Shown here one piece after another: positions 1 through 10,169 of a stretch of 64,000 nucleotides of DNA. The notes under the pieces are model-generated. The model saw only the letters and a list, made by a program, of their open reading frames with translations, made no database searches and was not told the origin of the DNA. This DNA comes from Ramularia collo-cygni (taxonomy: Eukaryota > Ascomycota > Dothideomycetes > Mycosphaerellales > Mycosphaerellaceae). The DNA is taken from assembly GCF_900074925.1 (NCBI RefSeq), contig NW_019716259.1, positions 725,125-789,124 of the forward strand, read 5' to 3'. The translations under genes were made by a program, and so were the position numbers. The number at the start of each line of letters is the position of its first letter. The stretch's first letter is position 1.

Positions 1-3000
1 GATTACCTGGTGCCGATCAGCTATACCAGCAGCGATTCGATCAGCTTCTCAACGCAGGAGACTACCAGCAGGCCGCGAAGACAGCCGCAAATTCTCCTGC
101 CGGGTTCCTCCGCACACCACAGACGATTGAGAAGTTCAAGAACTTGCCTGCGCAACAGGGTCAGCTTTCGTTCATCTTGCAGTACTTTGGCATGCTCTTG
201 GACAAGAGCAAGTTGAACCAGCATGAGACACTNGAGCTCGCTCGACCTGTGCTCTCTCAGAACCGCAAGCACTTGCTCGAGAAGTGGATGAAGGAGGGCA
301 AACTTGGTTGTTCCGAGCAGCTCGGAGACCTCGTGCGCATTCACGATGTTGCGCTAGCGCAACAGATCTATCAAGAAGCTGGCGCATCGCAGAAAGTCAT
401 TGCTGCAATGGCCGAGTCTGGTAATTTTGAGCAGATCTTGCCGTACTCTCGGTCTGTTGGCTACTCGCCAGACTTCAATGCCCTCGTCCAGAATGTTACG
501 CGGGTCAACCCAGACAAAGCTGCAGAATTCGCCACGAGTATTGCTCGCGAGGATCCGTCGCTGCTCGACATTGATCGCGTCCTCGACGTCTTCCAGGCCC
601 AAGGAATGGTGCAACAAGCGACATCGTTCCTCCTCGATGCGTTGTCAGCAAATCAGCCCGAGCAAGGACACTTGCAGACACGCCTACTCGAGATGAATCT
701 TCTCAATGCGCCTCAGGTCGCAGATGCAATCTTGGGCAACGAGATGTTTTCTTACTACGACAAAGCAAAGATTGCAGGCCTGTGTGAGAACGCCGGTCTA
801 CTGACAAGGGCTCTAGAGCACTACGAGGACCCTGCCTCCATCAAACGCTGCATCGTTCAAACGGACAAGATCAGTGAGGAGTTTCTCAGCAACTACTTTG
901 GCCGCTTGACTGTCGAATTGGCTTTGGAGTGCTTGGATGAGATGCTCAAAGTCAACATTCGCCAGAATCTACAAGTTGTCATCAACATTAGCAAAAAATA
1001 CTCGGATCTATTTGGTCCTTCATCGATCATTGCGCTGCTCGAGAAGTACCGCACCGCTGAAGGCCTCTACTTCTACCTCGGTGGCATTGTCAACATCACA
1101 CAGGACAACGAGGTCACCTTCAAGTACATCGAGGCTGCGACCACAATGGGTCAGCTCCAAGAGGTTGAGCGCATCTGCCGTGAGAGCGGTAAGTATCTCC
1201 CTTCCCCTGCCGATGGGCATTCGACATCTCTTGAGAACATTCGCTGATTTCTTCAGACCATTACGACCCAGAGAAGGTGAAGAACTTCCTCAAGGAAGCC
1301 AACCTCCACGAGCAACTCCCTCTTATCATCGTGTGCGATCGCTTCAACTTTGTTCACGATCTGGTCATGTACCTGTACAAGAACCAGCATTTCAAGTCGA
1401 TCGAGGTCTACGTCCAGCGCGTCAACCCTGCACGCACTCCCGGCGTCATCGGCGCACTCCTGGACGTTGACTGTGATGAGACCGTCATCAAGAACATGTT
1501 GAGCTCTGTTGAGTCATCCTCGATCCCTATTGATGAGCTCGTGGCCGAAGTCGAGTCGCGCAACCGTCTGAAGCTGCTGCTCCCGTTCCTCGAGAAGACC
1601 TTGGCCGCTGGTAATCAGCAGGTGGCCGTCTACAACGCGCTGGCGAAGATCTACATTGATTCAAACAACAACCCCGAAGCTTTCCTCTCACAGAACGATC
1701 TCTACGACACACTCACCGTTGGAAAGTATTGCGAGAAGCGAGACCCTAACCTTGCATTCATTGCGTACTCCAAGGGCCAGAATGACCTCGAGCTCATTGC
1801 TATTACCAATGAGAACAGCATGTTCCGCGCCCAAGGTCGGTACCTGTTGGAGCGAGCGGATCCAGAGATTTGGTCATACGTCTTGTCCGAGAACAACATT
1901 CACCGCCGCTCTTTGGTTGACCAAGTCATCGCCACCGCAGTGCCGAACTCGACCGATCCTGACCAAGTCAGCATCGCGGTCAAGGCCTTTATCGATGCAG
2001 ACATGCCTGTCGAGCTGATCGAGTTGCTTGAGAAGATCATCCTGGAACCTACTGTGTTCTCAGACAATGCTAACCTGCAGAACCTGCTGATGCTTACTGC
2101 GNCAAAGTCTGATCGTGGCCGTGTTGCAAACTACATCCAGCAGCTTGATCAGTATGATCCCGATAGCATCGCTGATCAATGTATCGAGGTTGGCATGTAC
2201 GAGGAGGCTTTCCTCATGCACAAGAAGGCCAAGAATCACTCCAGGGCTGCCGATGTGCTCGTCGATCACGTTGTCTCCATTGACAGAGCCGCCGAATTCG
2301 CTGAAGAGGTTGATCTTCCCGAAGTTTGGAGCAAGGTCGCCAAGGCGCAACTCGACGGTCTCCGTGTGACGGACTCTGTTGAGTCTTACATCCGCGCTCA
2401 GGATCCCTCCAACCATCTCGAGGTCATCGAGACTGCAACACACGCCNGCAAGGATGAGGACCTCATCAAGTACCTCCGGATGGCACGCAAGACTCTCCGC
2501 GAACCACCCATCGACACTGCTCTCGCCTTCTGCTTTGCACGAACAAATCAGCTGCCCGAGCTTGAGGAGTACCTGCGCTCATCAAACGTCGCGAACATTG
2601 AGGAGTCCGGTGACAAGGCTTACGCTGAAGGCTACCATGAGGCGGCCAAGATCTTCTTCACCTCCATCTCCAACTGGGCCAAGCTTGCTACCACTCTCGT
2701 ACACTTGGGTGATTACCAGGCTGCCGTTGAATGTGCCCGCAAGGCCAACAACGTCAAGGTCTGGAAGCAGGTCAACGAGGCATGCGTGGAGAAGAAGGAG
2801 TTCCGCCTTGCACAGATCTGTGGTCTCAACCTGATCGTTCACGCTGAGGAGCTCACAGACCTAGTCAAGCAGTACGAGNGCAATGGATACTTTGATGAGC
2901 TTATTTCGCTCCTTGAGGCTGGTCTAGGGCTTGAGCGTGCTCATATGGGTAAGCAACATGTGCAACAGGAGACAGCATTTGACTCTATGATCTCGACCAT

Positions 3001-4151
3001 TTGCTAATTTTCCATTTAGGCATGTTCACTGAGTTGGGTATCGCCCTCAGCAAGTATCACCCAGAGCGGGTCATGGAGCATCTCCGCATCTTCTGGGGGA
3101 GAATCAACATCCCCAAGATGATCAAAGCATGCGAGATCGCTCACCTCTGGCCCGAGCTTGTCTTCCTCTACACTCACTACGACGAGTTCGATAACGCCTC
3201 TCTCGCCATGATGGAACGTGCCTCCGACGCGTTCGAACATCATACCTTCAAGGAGACTATCGTCAAGGTGGCCAACTTGGAGATCTACTACCGAGCTCTG
3301 AACTTCTACCTCCAGGAGCAGCCATCACTCATCACCGATCTGCTCCAGGCACTGACGCCACGCATCGATGTCAATCGTGTCGTGCGCATGTTTGAGAAGT
3401 CAGACAATATTCCCCTCATCAAGCCGTTCTTGCTCAATGTCCAGCCTCAGAACAAGCGGGCAGTCAACGATGCAATCAACGACCTTTTGATTGAGGAGGA
3501 AGACTACCAGCAGCTTCGTGATAGCGTGGAGAACTTCGACAACTATGAGGCTGTAGCCCTCGCCCAGCGACTAGAGAAGCATGACCTCGTATTCTTCCGC
3601 CAGATCGCGGCGAACATCTACCGCAAGAACAAGCGTTGGGACAAGTCCATCCAGCTCTCCAAGCAGGACAAGCTCTACAAAGACGCCATCGAGACTTCGG
3701 CCATCTCGGGCAAGACCGAGGTCGTCGAGGAGCTTCTTCGCTATGTGAGCATCCCCTCATCTCATTTAATAGCCTTTCGCTAATCTCTCTACAGTTCGTC
3801 GACATTGGTAGCAAGGAATGCTACGTCGGCATGCTCTACGCCTGCTACGACCTCATCCCACTCCACACGGTCATGGAAATTTCATGGCGCCACGGTCTGA
3901 ACGACTTTACCATGCCCTTCATGATCAACTACATGTCACAACAAGCTGCCACCATCTCAGAGCTGAAGCACGACAATGACGAGCGTAAGGCTCGTGAGGC
4001 GGCGGACAGGAAGCCCGAGGACACCGGTCCAATCCTTGGCCAGTCACGGTTGATGTTGACTCAGGGCCCAATGCAGAGTGCTCAGTCTCCAGCACCCTAT
4101 TCGAATGGCATTATGCCGCAGCCTACTGGTATGATTGGTGGTTTCAGATAA
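1..4151 (+). CDS. CHC1: Clathrin heavy chain, 5' partial
   Basis: Clathrin heavy chain is the leg of the triskelion that coats vesicles at the plasma membrane, trans-Golgi and endosomes. The open frame enters from the left edge (codons start at base 3), so the N-terminal beta-propeller, roughly 360 residues, is missing. About 1,319 residues remain: the helical clathrin repeats and the trimerisation end, closing with MIGGFR. Four exons join in phase: 3-1188, 1257-2948, 3020-3744 and 3795-4151. Introns are GT-AG with GTAAGT, GTAAGC and GTGAGC donors; the first junction restores HYDPEKVKNF, the second HMGMFTELG, both typical of the family. Ns at 233, 2102, 2447 and 2879 make four residues uncertain. 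Identification is from strong protein similarity and is near certain. Confidence 0.97.
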
Positions 4152-4590
4152 GGTGAAAAAGTGGTACAGGACTATGGGAAGGAGCCCCCAGTCGAAGCAT
4201 GGCCTTTGATAGTGAGCGGGAGTCGAATGGTGGCATAATAGCCGTCTGTAAAGTATTAGAGCAAATGTCGATTCGCAATTGGATATACGCTTTTTCGAAA
4301 TCGAGGCGAAGTGGCATGGTTTCTTCACGTGCAAATCTTGCAAGCGAGGCAGAGTCCTTGAGGTCTGGGCTCTGGGCAATTTTGTTGCGCTTGAAGTACT
4401 ATTGCAACAGGTGCAAGGATTTGATATATACCCCGAATCAAGCATACATCTTCATTCATGCGGTACATATTGTTAGGTAGGTAGGTACTCTTTGGTTGTA
4501 ACTTCAAGCGATCAGTATAGGAGATGCACGATGACGGTCGTCCACAGAATCGATTCCTGAGATCACCCCACTATACCTGCCTTATGTGCC

Positions 4591-4609
4591 ATTTCATTTC
4601 ATTTCATTA
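4591..4609. repeat. Short ATTTC tandem repeat in the eIF3j leader
   Basis: Three ATTTC units plus a partial one lie about 190 bp before the eIF3j start codon, inside a stretch rich in CAACCACAAC-type sequence. The rest of the 640 bp between clathrin and eIF3j (4152-4791) holds no gene I can support; it should contain the clathrin 3' UTR and the eIF3j promoter and leader. Confidence 0.6.
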
Positions 4610-4791
4610 CCACAACCACAACTTCTGCTCGACTTTTCACCTTCGCAACCTGCACGCGTCATTCTTCCCACTCAACGCACATTGCACTGTTAAAGGCACA
4701 AAGAAATTTGCGCGCAAACGACACCCCCAAGTTCGGCCTGACAATCACAATCTCAAGAAGAATTTGAGCACGTTCTCACAACACCGCAATC

Positions 4792-5672
4792 ATGGCTCCC
4801 TCCGCGTGGGACGACGAAGAATCCGATAGCACTCCGCCTACCTCTCCCTCCGCACCGGCAGTGATCTTGCGCCGCGGCAAGTTCGACGATGAAGAAGATA
4901 ATGGCGATGTCCTTGACTCATGGGACGCCGCCGAGGACAGCGAGGTCGAGCGCGAGAAGGAGAAGAAGGCGGCAGAAGCCAAAGCAAAGGCCGACGCCCT
5001 TGCTAAAGCCAACCACAAGTCTAAGTCNCAGCGACTCGAGGAAAAGCGGGAGGAGCGGCTGAGGCAGAAGGCCTTGGACCTGGATGCTGACAGCGACGAT
5101 TCTGAGGATGAAAGCGATCGACGCGCACGCGCATTAGCTGCTGAGAAGGAGGCCGACCTCAAGAATGCAGAGGATCTCTTCGGGGGGGTTGGTGGTGTCC
5201 CAGCGAGCCGTGGCGCTCCAAAGGCCATCACCGTGCAGGAGGGCGCGGACCCGAGCGACACCATCGACCTCTCCAGCATGAAGCTTTTCAACCCGAACAC
5301 CGCACTGGCATTTAACAAACTCCGTGAAACTCTGGTACCCCTGCTCAATAACAACGCCAAGAAGCCTCAATACGCGCTGTTCATGGGCGAATTCGCGAAG
5401 CAGATCATGAAGGAGATGAGCAGCGAGCAGATCAAGAAGGTCGCAAGCGGACTGACGGCTCTGAGCAATGAGAAGCTGAAGGAGGAAAAGGCCGCCGAGA
5501 AGGGCGGCAAGAAGACCAAGGCCGCGAAGAACAAGACCAGCCTCAACGCCAACCGTAACGTGGGCTCGATGGCTGACACCGCTGCATACGATGATGGCCT
5601 CGATGAGTAAGTCATCTCCGGAAAATGCCTACAAATGCACCGCTAACCTCGCACAGGGACGATTTCATGTGA
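4792..5672 (+). CDS. HCR1: eIF3 subunit j (Hcr1)
   Basis: eIF3j is a loosely attached eIF3 subunit that binds the 40S decoding centre and, in yeast, also helps 20S rRNA processing and termination. The protein starts MAPSAWDDEE, has an acidic N-terminal part, a long charged coiled-coil-like stretch (about residues 40-130), a conserved helical core (about 155-225) and a Lys-rich tail. The main exon ends at 5606. A short GT-AG intron (5607-5656) with CTAAC branch point leads to a 16-nt last exon that turns the end into YDDGLDEDDFM, the conserved acidic-aromatic C-terminus of the family. Without the intron the frame would stop two codons early, so the tiny exon is well supported. About 293 residues; N at 5028. 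Confidence 0.93.
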
Positions 5673-6118
5673 TGCGTCTGCTGCACCCGCATGCCCGCTC
5701 AATCAGCGTGGCACTTCTGTTCGTCTGCATTTTGGTTTCGGGCTTTTGATGTTCTGTTCTACTTGATGTTAGCGTCTTTAATGGGCGGGATGATCGGAAC
5801 GACGTGTATCTCAAGTCAAGCGTGGATCGAATAAAACCTCCCTTGCTTTCAATCACGCGCATTGCTTCGCGTACAGTCTCCTTTCTACGTTCGAGCCCAT
5901 CATTCCCTAGTCTCAAGTTGCAGACACTCGGGGCTTTCCATACGTGTAGGTTTCAATGGCATCGCGCTGTGCGTCGTGTGGGAGTAGAAAAGAACACATA
6001 TTTCTATTGTCGTTGCAGTTCCACATGGGATCTATGTCAACCAGCAAGTCGAAGCCGGAGAATCGGCGACAACGGGATAATTCGACTCTCGGAGCAAGCA
6101 AATATCTAACTCTGTCCT
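5673..6118. other. Convergent intergenic region
   Basis: This 446 bp lies between the 3' ends of eIF3j (+) and HIS1 (-) and should hold both 3' UTRs and poly(A) sites. I see no gene here; the short open frames do not look coding. Confidence 0.7.
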
Positions 6119-7212
6119 TCAGCTAGTTCTGGTGTTCTCCAACTTGGTAACCAGAATGTCAGTTGCACCTTCCTCAGTCAGCGAGTCCATGACATTCGCA
6201 ATGTTCTTGCGCTCCACCATCACCGACACAGCAACCCAGCCACTTTCTTCCAGGGAGTTCACGGTTGGCGCCCGTTTCCCTGGAGTGATCTTTCTCACAT
6301 GCTCAAGCTTGTCGCGTGCAACGTTGTAAGTGCAAAGGACATATCGCTGAGCAGTGATGACACCCCGAATTCGGTTGCAGATCTTGTTGACCAGCTTGGG
6401 GTCAGACGGATGCTTGGATCGAATCAGAATTGCGGAGGATTCCACAACTGTGGCAATGGCTTTGAGGCCCGCTGCTCGCATGGTCTCCCCAGATTCTATT
6501 AAAGATATGTCAACACGAGCAATACTAGGATGGGAAGGAGCGTTTCGACATACCAACGAGGTCGACAATACCGTCCGCCACACCAAGAGCGCAAGCTGCT
6601 TCGACACTACCGCCAACAAACTTGATCTTGGTCTGCAATGCGCTGTCCACGCCGTTCAGGGTTCCATTTGCCTTCGATTCCAGGTCACGGAAGTAGTGCT
6701 CTGACAAGTGGGTGAAGCTCGTCACGATATTCTTGCCAACAAGCTGTTCGGGGGTCTGAATGTCGCCATTCTCAGGCACCTGGACTTGCAGCTTGCACTT
6801 TCCGAACTCGAGATCCAGAATCTGTTCAACTCCAGTGGTTTCCGTAGGTGGTACGGCGGCTTCGTGCTCAGCAACCTGGTCTCGACCAGTAATTCCCAAA
6901 TCAACTCGACCTTCCCCAACGAAAGTTGGAATGTCCGCGGCGGGGAGGAAGATTAGTGCCAAAGGAAGGTTCTTCACCAGAGCGATATCAAGACGATTGT
7001 GTCTGTGGAACTGAATGTCCGAGCCGGAAAGAAGATCCAAACAGGCTTGGTGGAGGCGGCCCTTCTTTGGCACGGCAAACAAAAGTCTATCGTTAAGGCT
7101 ACCGAGCGTGTCAGTCATGTGTGGCAGAGAACGACTCCACCGTCTTCCAGGTACGCTGCCATTCATGGTGGAAGATTGAGTCATGTCAGACTTACTGGTT
7201 TACAAGATCCAT
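6119..7212 (-). CDS. HIS1: ATP phosphoribosyltransferase (HisG type)
   Basis: This enzyme catalyses the first step of histidine synthesis, joining ATP and PRPP, and is feedback-inhibited by histidine. Three exons (7212-7196, 7098-6554, 6495-6119) give 312 residues. The start is a 17-nt coding exon: joining it across the 97-nt GTAAGT...GGTAG intron gives MDLVNHLNDRLLFAVPKKG, which matches fungal HIS1 N-termini; the alternative unspliced ATG at 7184 gives an unrelated leader. The second intron (58 nt) cuts the HisG signature and splicing restores EAACALGVADGIVDLVESG followed by ETM. The C-terminal ~85 residues form the ACT-like regulatory domain (VSVMVERKN, ILVTKLENTR). It is divergent from the S28 gene, sharing a 506 bp upstream region (7213-7718) that holds no other gene. 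Confidence 0.95.
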
Positions 7213-7718
7213 GGCCTCGATTTCACTGTAATGGCAATGCTAGGCGGTGTTCAGCAAGCAGCGGCGGGGAGCTGTCGTGGGATGCGGGCGTGCTTTTGCT
7301 TGGATCGATTGTTGAGTCAACCAACACGTGCGGTGTTGTCTGGGACTACGACTGGGATTTGGCCGCGAACGACGGGATTTCGAGCGTCACAACGTGCGAG
7401 AAGCAGCGGCAGGATAGAGATAAGAAGTAGGTTCAACACAGATCGTACATTGGAGACGTTGACTGCAATAGCTCATCTAGTGGTTCTCTAAACGGCTTTC
7501 CCATCTGAGGTGCTGCCCCGAATTTTTCTATCTGTCCCGCTCGTGAACCCTTGTGCCTCATCCCGTCAGTAGTGAATCGCGATCTTTAGAGTTTGCCAAG
7601 TCCGGGTAGCTCCGTTGACACTCGAATTTGAGGAAGGCACGTCCGAGCGACATCTCATCACGAAGATTTACGACCACCTCTCCGCCAAACCAATCAACCC
7701 ACACACGACACCGCAAAA

Positions 7719-8107
7719 ATGGATTCCGCCAAGTGAGTGCGAATTGATGCGCGCACGAGATACGGCAATAGGCAGCTAACGGCAGTTCGACAGGGTCCCA
7801 GTCAAGCTCGTCAAGGTCACCAGAGTCCTCGGCCGCACCGGTACGCACGATCTCGCGAAAACGAATTGAACAAAAGAGCAAGGAAGAAGGCTCTAACGCT
7901 GTACAGGTTCTCGTGGAGGTGTGACCCAGGTCCGCGTCGAATTCATGGACGACACCACCCGCAGCATCATTCGCAACGTCAAGGGCCCAGGTGAGACGAA
8001 TAATATGCAGGCGGACAATTTCGATGTTGGCTAATCGCATCGTAGTGCGTGAGGATGACATTCTGTGCTTGCTCGAGTCTGAGCGTGAGGCCAGGAGACT
8101 GAGATAA
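7719..8107 (+). CDS. RPS28: 40S ribosomal protein S28 (eS28)
   Basis: eS28 is a small OB-fold protein near the mRNA exit channel of the 40S subunit. Four short exons (7719-7732, 7794-7840, 7907-7990, 8046-8107) join in phase to 68 residues with the conserved core GRTGSRGGVTQVRVEF, NVKGPVRE and the C-terminus ESEREARRLR. The first exon is only 14 nt (MDSAK split across the junction). Introns are 55-66 nt with GTGAGT, GTACGC and GTGAGA donors and CTAAC/CTAAT branch points. Three introns in a 69-codon gene is dense even for a fungal ribosomal protein gene. Confidence 0.97.
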
Positions 8108-9008
8108 GCGGGAAGTTGGAGAGAGGCAGTACGGTCGGAAAATGGCAGTCATGAAACGAAGACACTTTTAGCGGGATGCAACATCTGGCGTTGCGGCTAT
8201 GGCTATGGCATCGGCTTGAACGCAGTGACACAGTCACGAGCGATCTTCACCAAAACGATTTGCGGTTCACAGGTCCTCCTCCAGTCCTCGGTCTTCAATC
8301 CAATCGATCAAGCGAACGGCAGTCTGCCCCTCGACAAATGTGTCCCCATGCGCCATTCCCAGGCTTCCTGATTACCGTGCCTTCTCGGGGCCTCGGATCA
8401 CATTTCAAAGCATAGTGTCACGTTAGGTGAGGATTCGCCATTGTATACCGGCCTGCTCCTGGCTTCCCCTTCACGCTTGTCCATGTCAGCTGTCGCGAAA
8501 ACACAAGCAATGCACCACTGCACCGCTTCGACCGTGTATTATTACCCTGTCACATGTTGAGGCTGTGATCGTGCATTCTGGACTGCTGACCTCAGACTCA
8601 TGTCTGCCCTGAATCTGGACGGCGGGGACAGATCACATCAAAGTAGAGTTGACAGACCACGAGGCTGACACACCTGCTGTGCAGCCAGTTCCGCGCACCC
8701 GCCAGCCCGGCATTGACGAGCTCGAAACAGTGGCCGTCTAGCTGCCTGACCTGCCGTGACCTAATTGCAAAGACTCGAAGCGGACATGGCCACAGGCACC
8801 GAGAAAGACATATCCCACTTCGTGAAACTCAGATCAGCCCACTTTCGATCGTACCTCGATTGTGCCACCGGGACTTCCGTTTCCAGTCCCTTTAAGCGAC
8901 ATCACTACCATACATGCGCCGAAGACGAGGTACATCGGCCATGGAGCCCCAGTTGCGCCCTTTGCCCGGTACAGAAGAAATTCGTAGTGCTTCGTTGCGC
9001 ATGATCCA
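8108..9008. other. Intergenic, no gene seen
   Basis: About 900 bp of ordinary base composition downstream of S28. Short open frames occur on both strands but none has a recognisable domain, convincing codon bias or splice structure. Confidence 0.6.
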
Positions 9009-9623
9009 TCATTTGAACAACCAAAAATACACCCATCGCGTGGCGTATGCAGATCCGATCAGAGCGAGGATCGTCCATATCGCCGTGCATATGGCTACCC
9101 GATCGCGAATCTCGAAAACGTCGTTGATTTGCAATTTGGCCACTCCACGGCGCCTCCATGAGTAATGAGGTGCCCACGTCGTTCCTGGGGCTTGTTGGTA
9201 CGGTTCGGAACTTGAAAACCACCGTTCCCACACAGTTTGCGGTTGTCGTGCATGCTGTGACAGCCGCCATTGGCGCTGCTGACGCTCCACTACGGTGAGA
9301 GAGAAAATGAATGAGACGACATAGATTGGAGTGAGCAGAAACTGCAAAGGCGTCAGCGCGTTGTCGCAGACTACTTGGACCATGGCAGCGCGCACATCCA
9401 GGAACGGTGACACCGATGAGGCGTCATGGTTCTCATGGTTCTTGGTGTTGCTCGATGTAGGTTGCTCACGCAGCTGCGTGTCGTCTGACAGTTCCAAGAA
9501 GGGATCCTTCCTGTTGCGTCCATATTGCGACCCTACGTGCCGTGTCTTCGCCGTTGCCATTGTGGGAATCAAATGGTTGTTTGGTGTAACGATGCTTTTG
9601 ATGCTTTTGGTGACAGCACGCAT
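9009..9623 (-). CDS. Possible membrane protein, not recognised
   Basis: A single uninterrupted frame of 204 codons with two clear hydrophobic segments: one around residues 90-113 (LQFLLTPIYVVSFIFSLTVV) and one at the extreme C-terminus (AICTAIWTILALIGSAYATR, then WVYFWLFK). The N-terminal ~75 residues are polar and probably cytosolic; a second Met (MATAKTRH) about 21 codons in may be the real start. I do not recognise a family. It lies about 550 bp from the RIP island, in a gene-poor part of the window, so it could be lineage-specific or spurious. Confidence 0.4.
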   Translation of the reverse strand: MRAVTKSIKSIVTPNNHLIPTMATAKTRHVGSQYGRNRKDPFLELSDDTQLREQPTSSNTKNHENHDASSVSPFLDVRAAMVQVVCDNALTPLQFLLTPIYVVSFIFSLTVVERQQRQWRLSQHARQPQTVWERWFSSSEPYQQAPGTTWAPHYSWRRRGVAKLQINDVFEIRDRVAICTAIWTILALIGSAYATRWVYFWLFK

Positions 9624-10169
9624 ACAATAGCGTGGATGTTGTACGCCTCTGCAGCTATTCTTGGACCTTCAGGGTGACGTCTGTAGGGCTTATGCACCGC
9701 CTTTCTTTACCCGTGATGAACAATTCGCATAACTTTTATTTTCACCACGCACAGACACGTACTGTGTAGATCACAGCAAGGACGGGTCGATGCATGCAAC
9801 AGCGGGCTGCATGACCCAGTAAACGCACTGATGTGTCGTGGATCTGAGATACACGTTGCAGCTCGTGGTCGACCGGGCTTCGTGCAGGAGCGCTCAAGGA
9901 CCGCAAGAGCACCGCCTGCCGGAGGGCTGGGAAAGCAGATGCATGCAATGGCGATCTTCAAGGGCGCTCCGATTGATGATCATTTCCAGGAGCTGTCGCC
10001 GACGGCCCACTCATTGCGCTGAAGGCGTCAATAGGTGGTCTGTATTCCACCAACGTCTAGCCGGATGTAGAACAACTCGGGTATTATCCGAAATTGCCGA
10101 TCTCGATTGTTTACAGTGGTCCGTACACCAAAACAAATCTTTCTAAACAAATACAATCCGTACTAAGAT
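9624..10169. other. Intergenic, no gene seen
   Basis: Between the possible membrane protein and the RIP island. CA and TG dinucleotides are normal here, so RIP mutation does not visibly spread this far. No supported gene. Confidence 0.55.

Noticed and set aside
6525..7184. HIS1 starting at the ATG at 7184 (leader MTQSSTMNGSV)
   Set aside because: Splicing a 17-nt upstream exon gives MDLVNHLNDRLLF, which matches the family; the unspliced leader is intron sequence.
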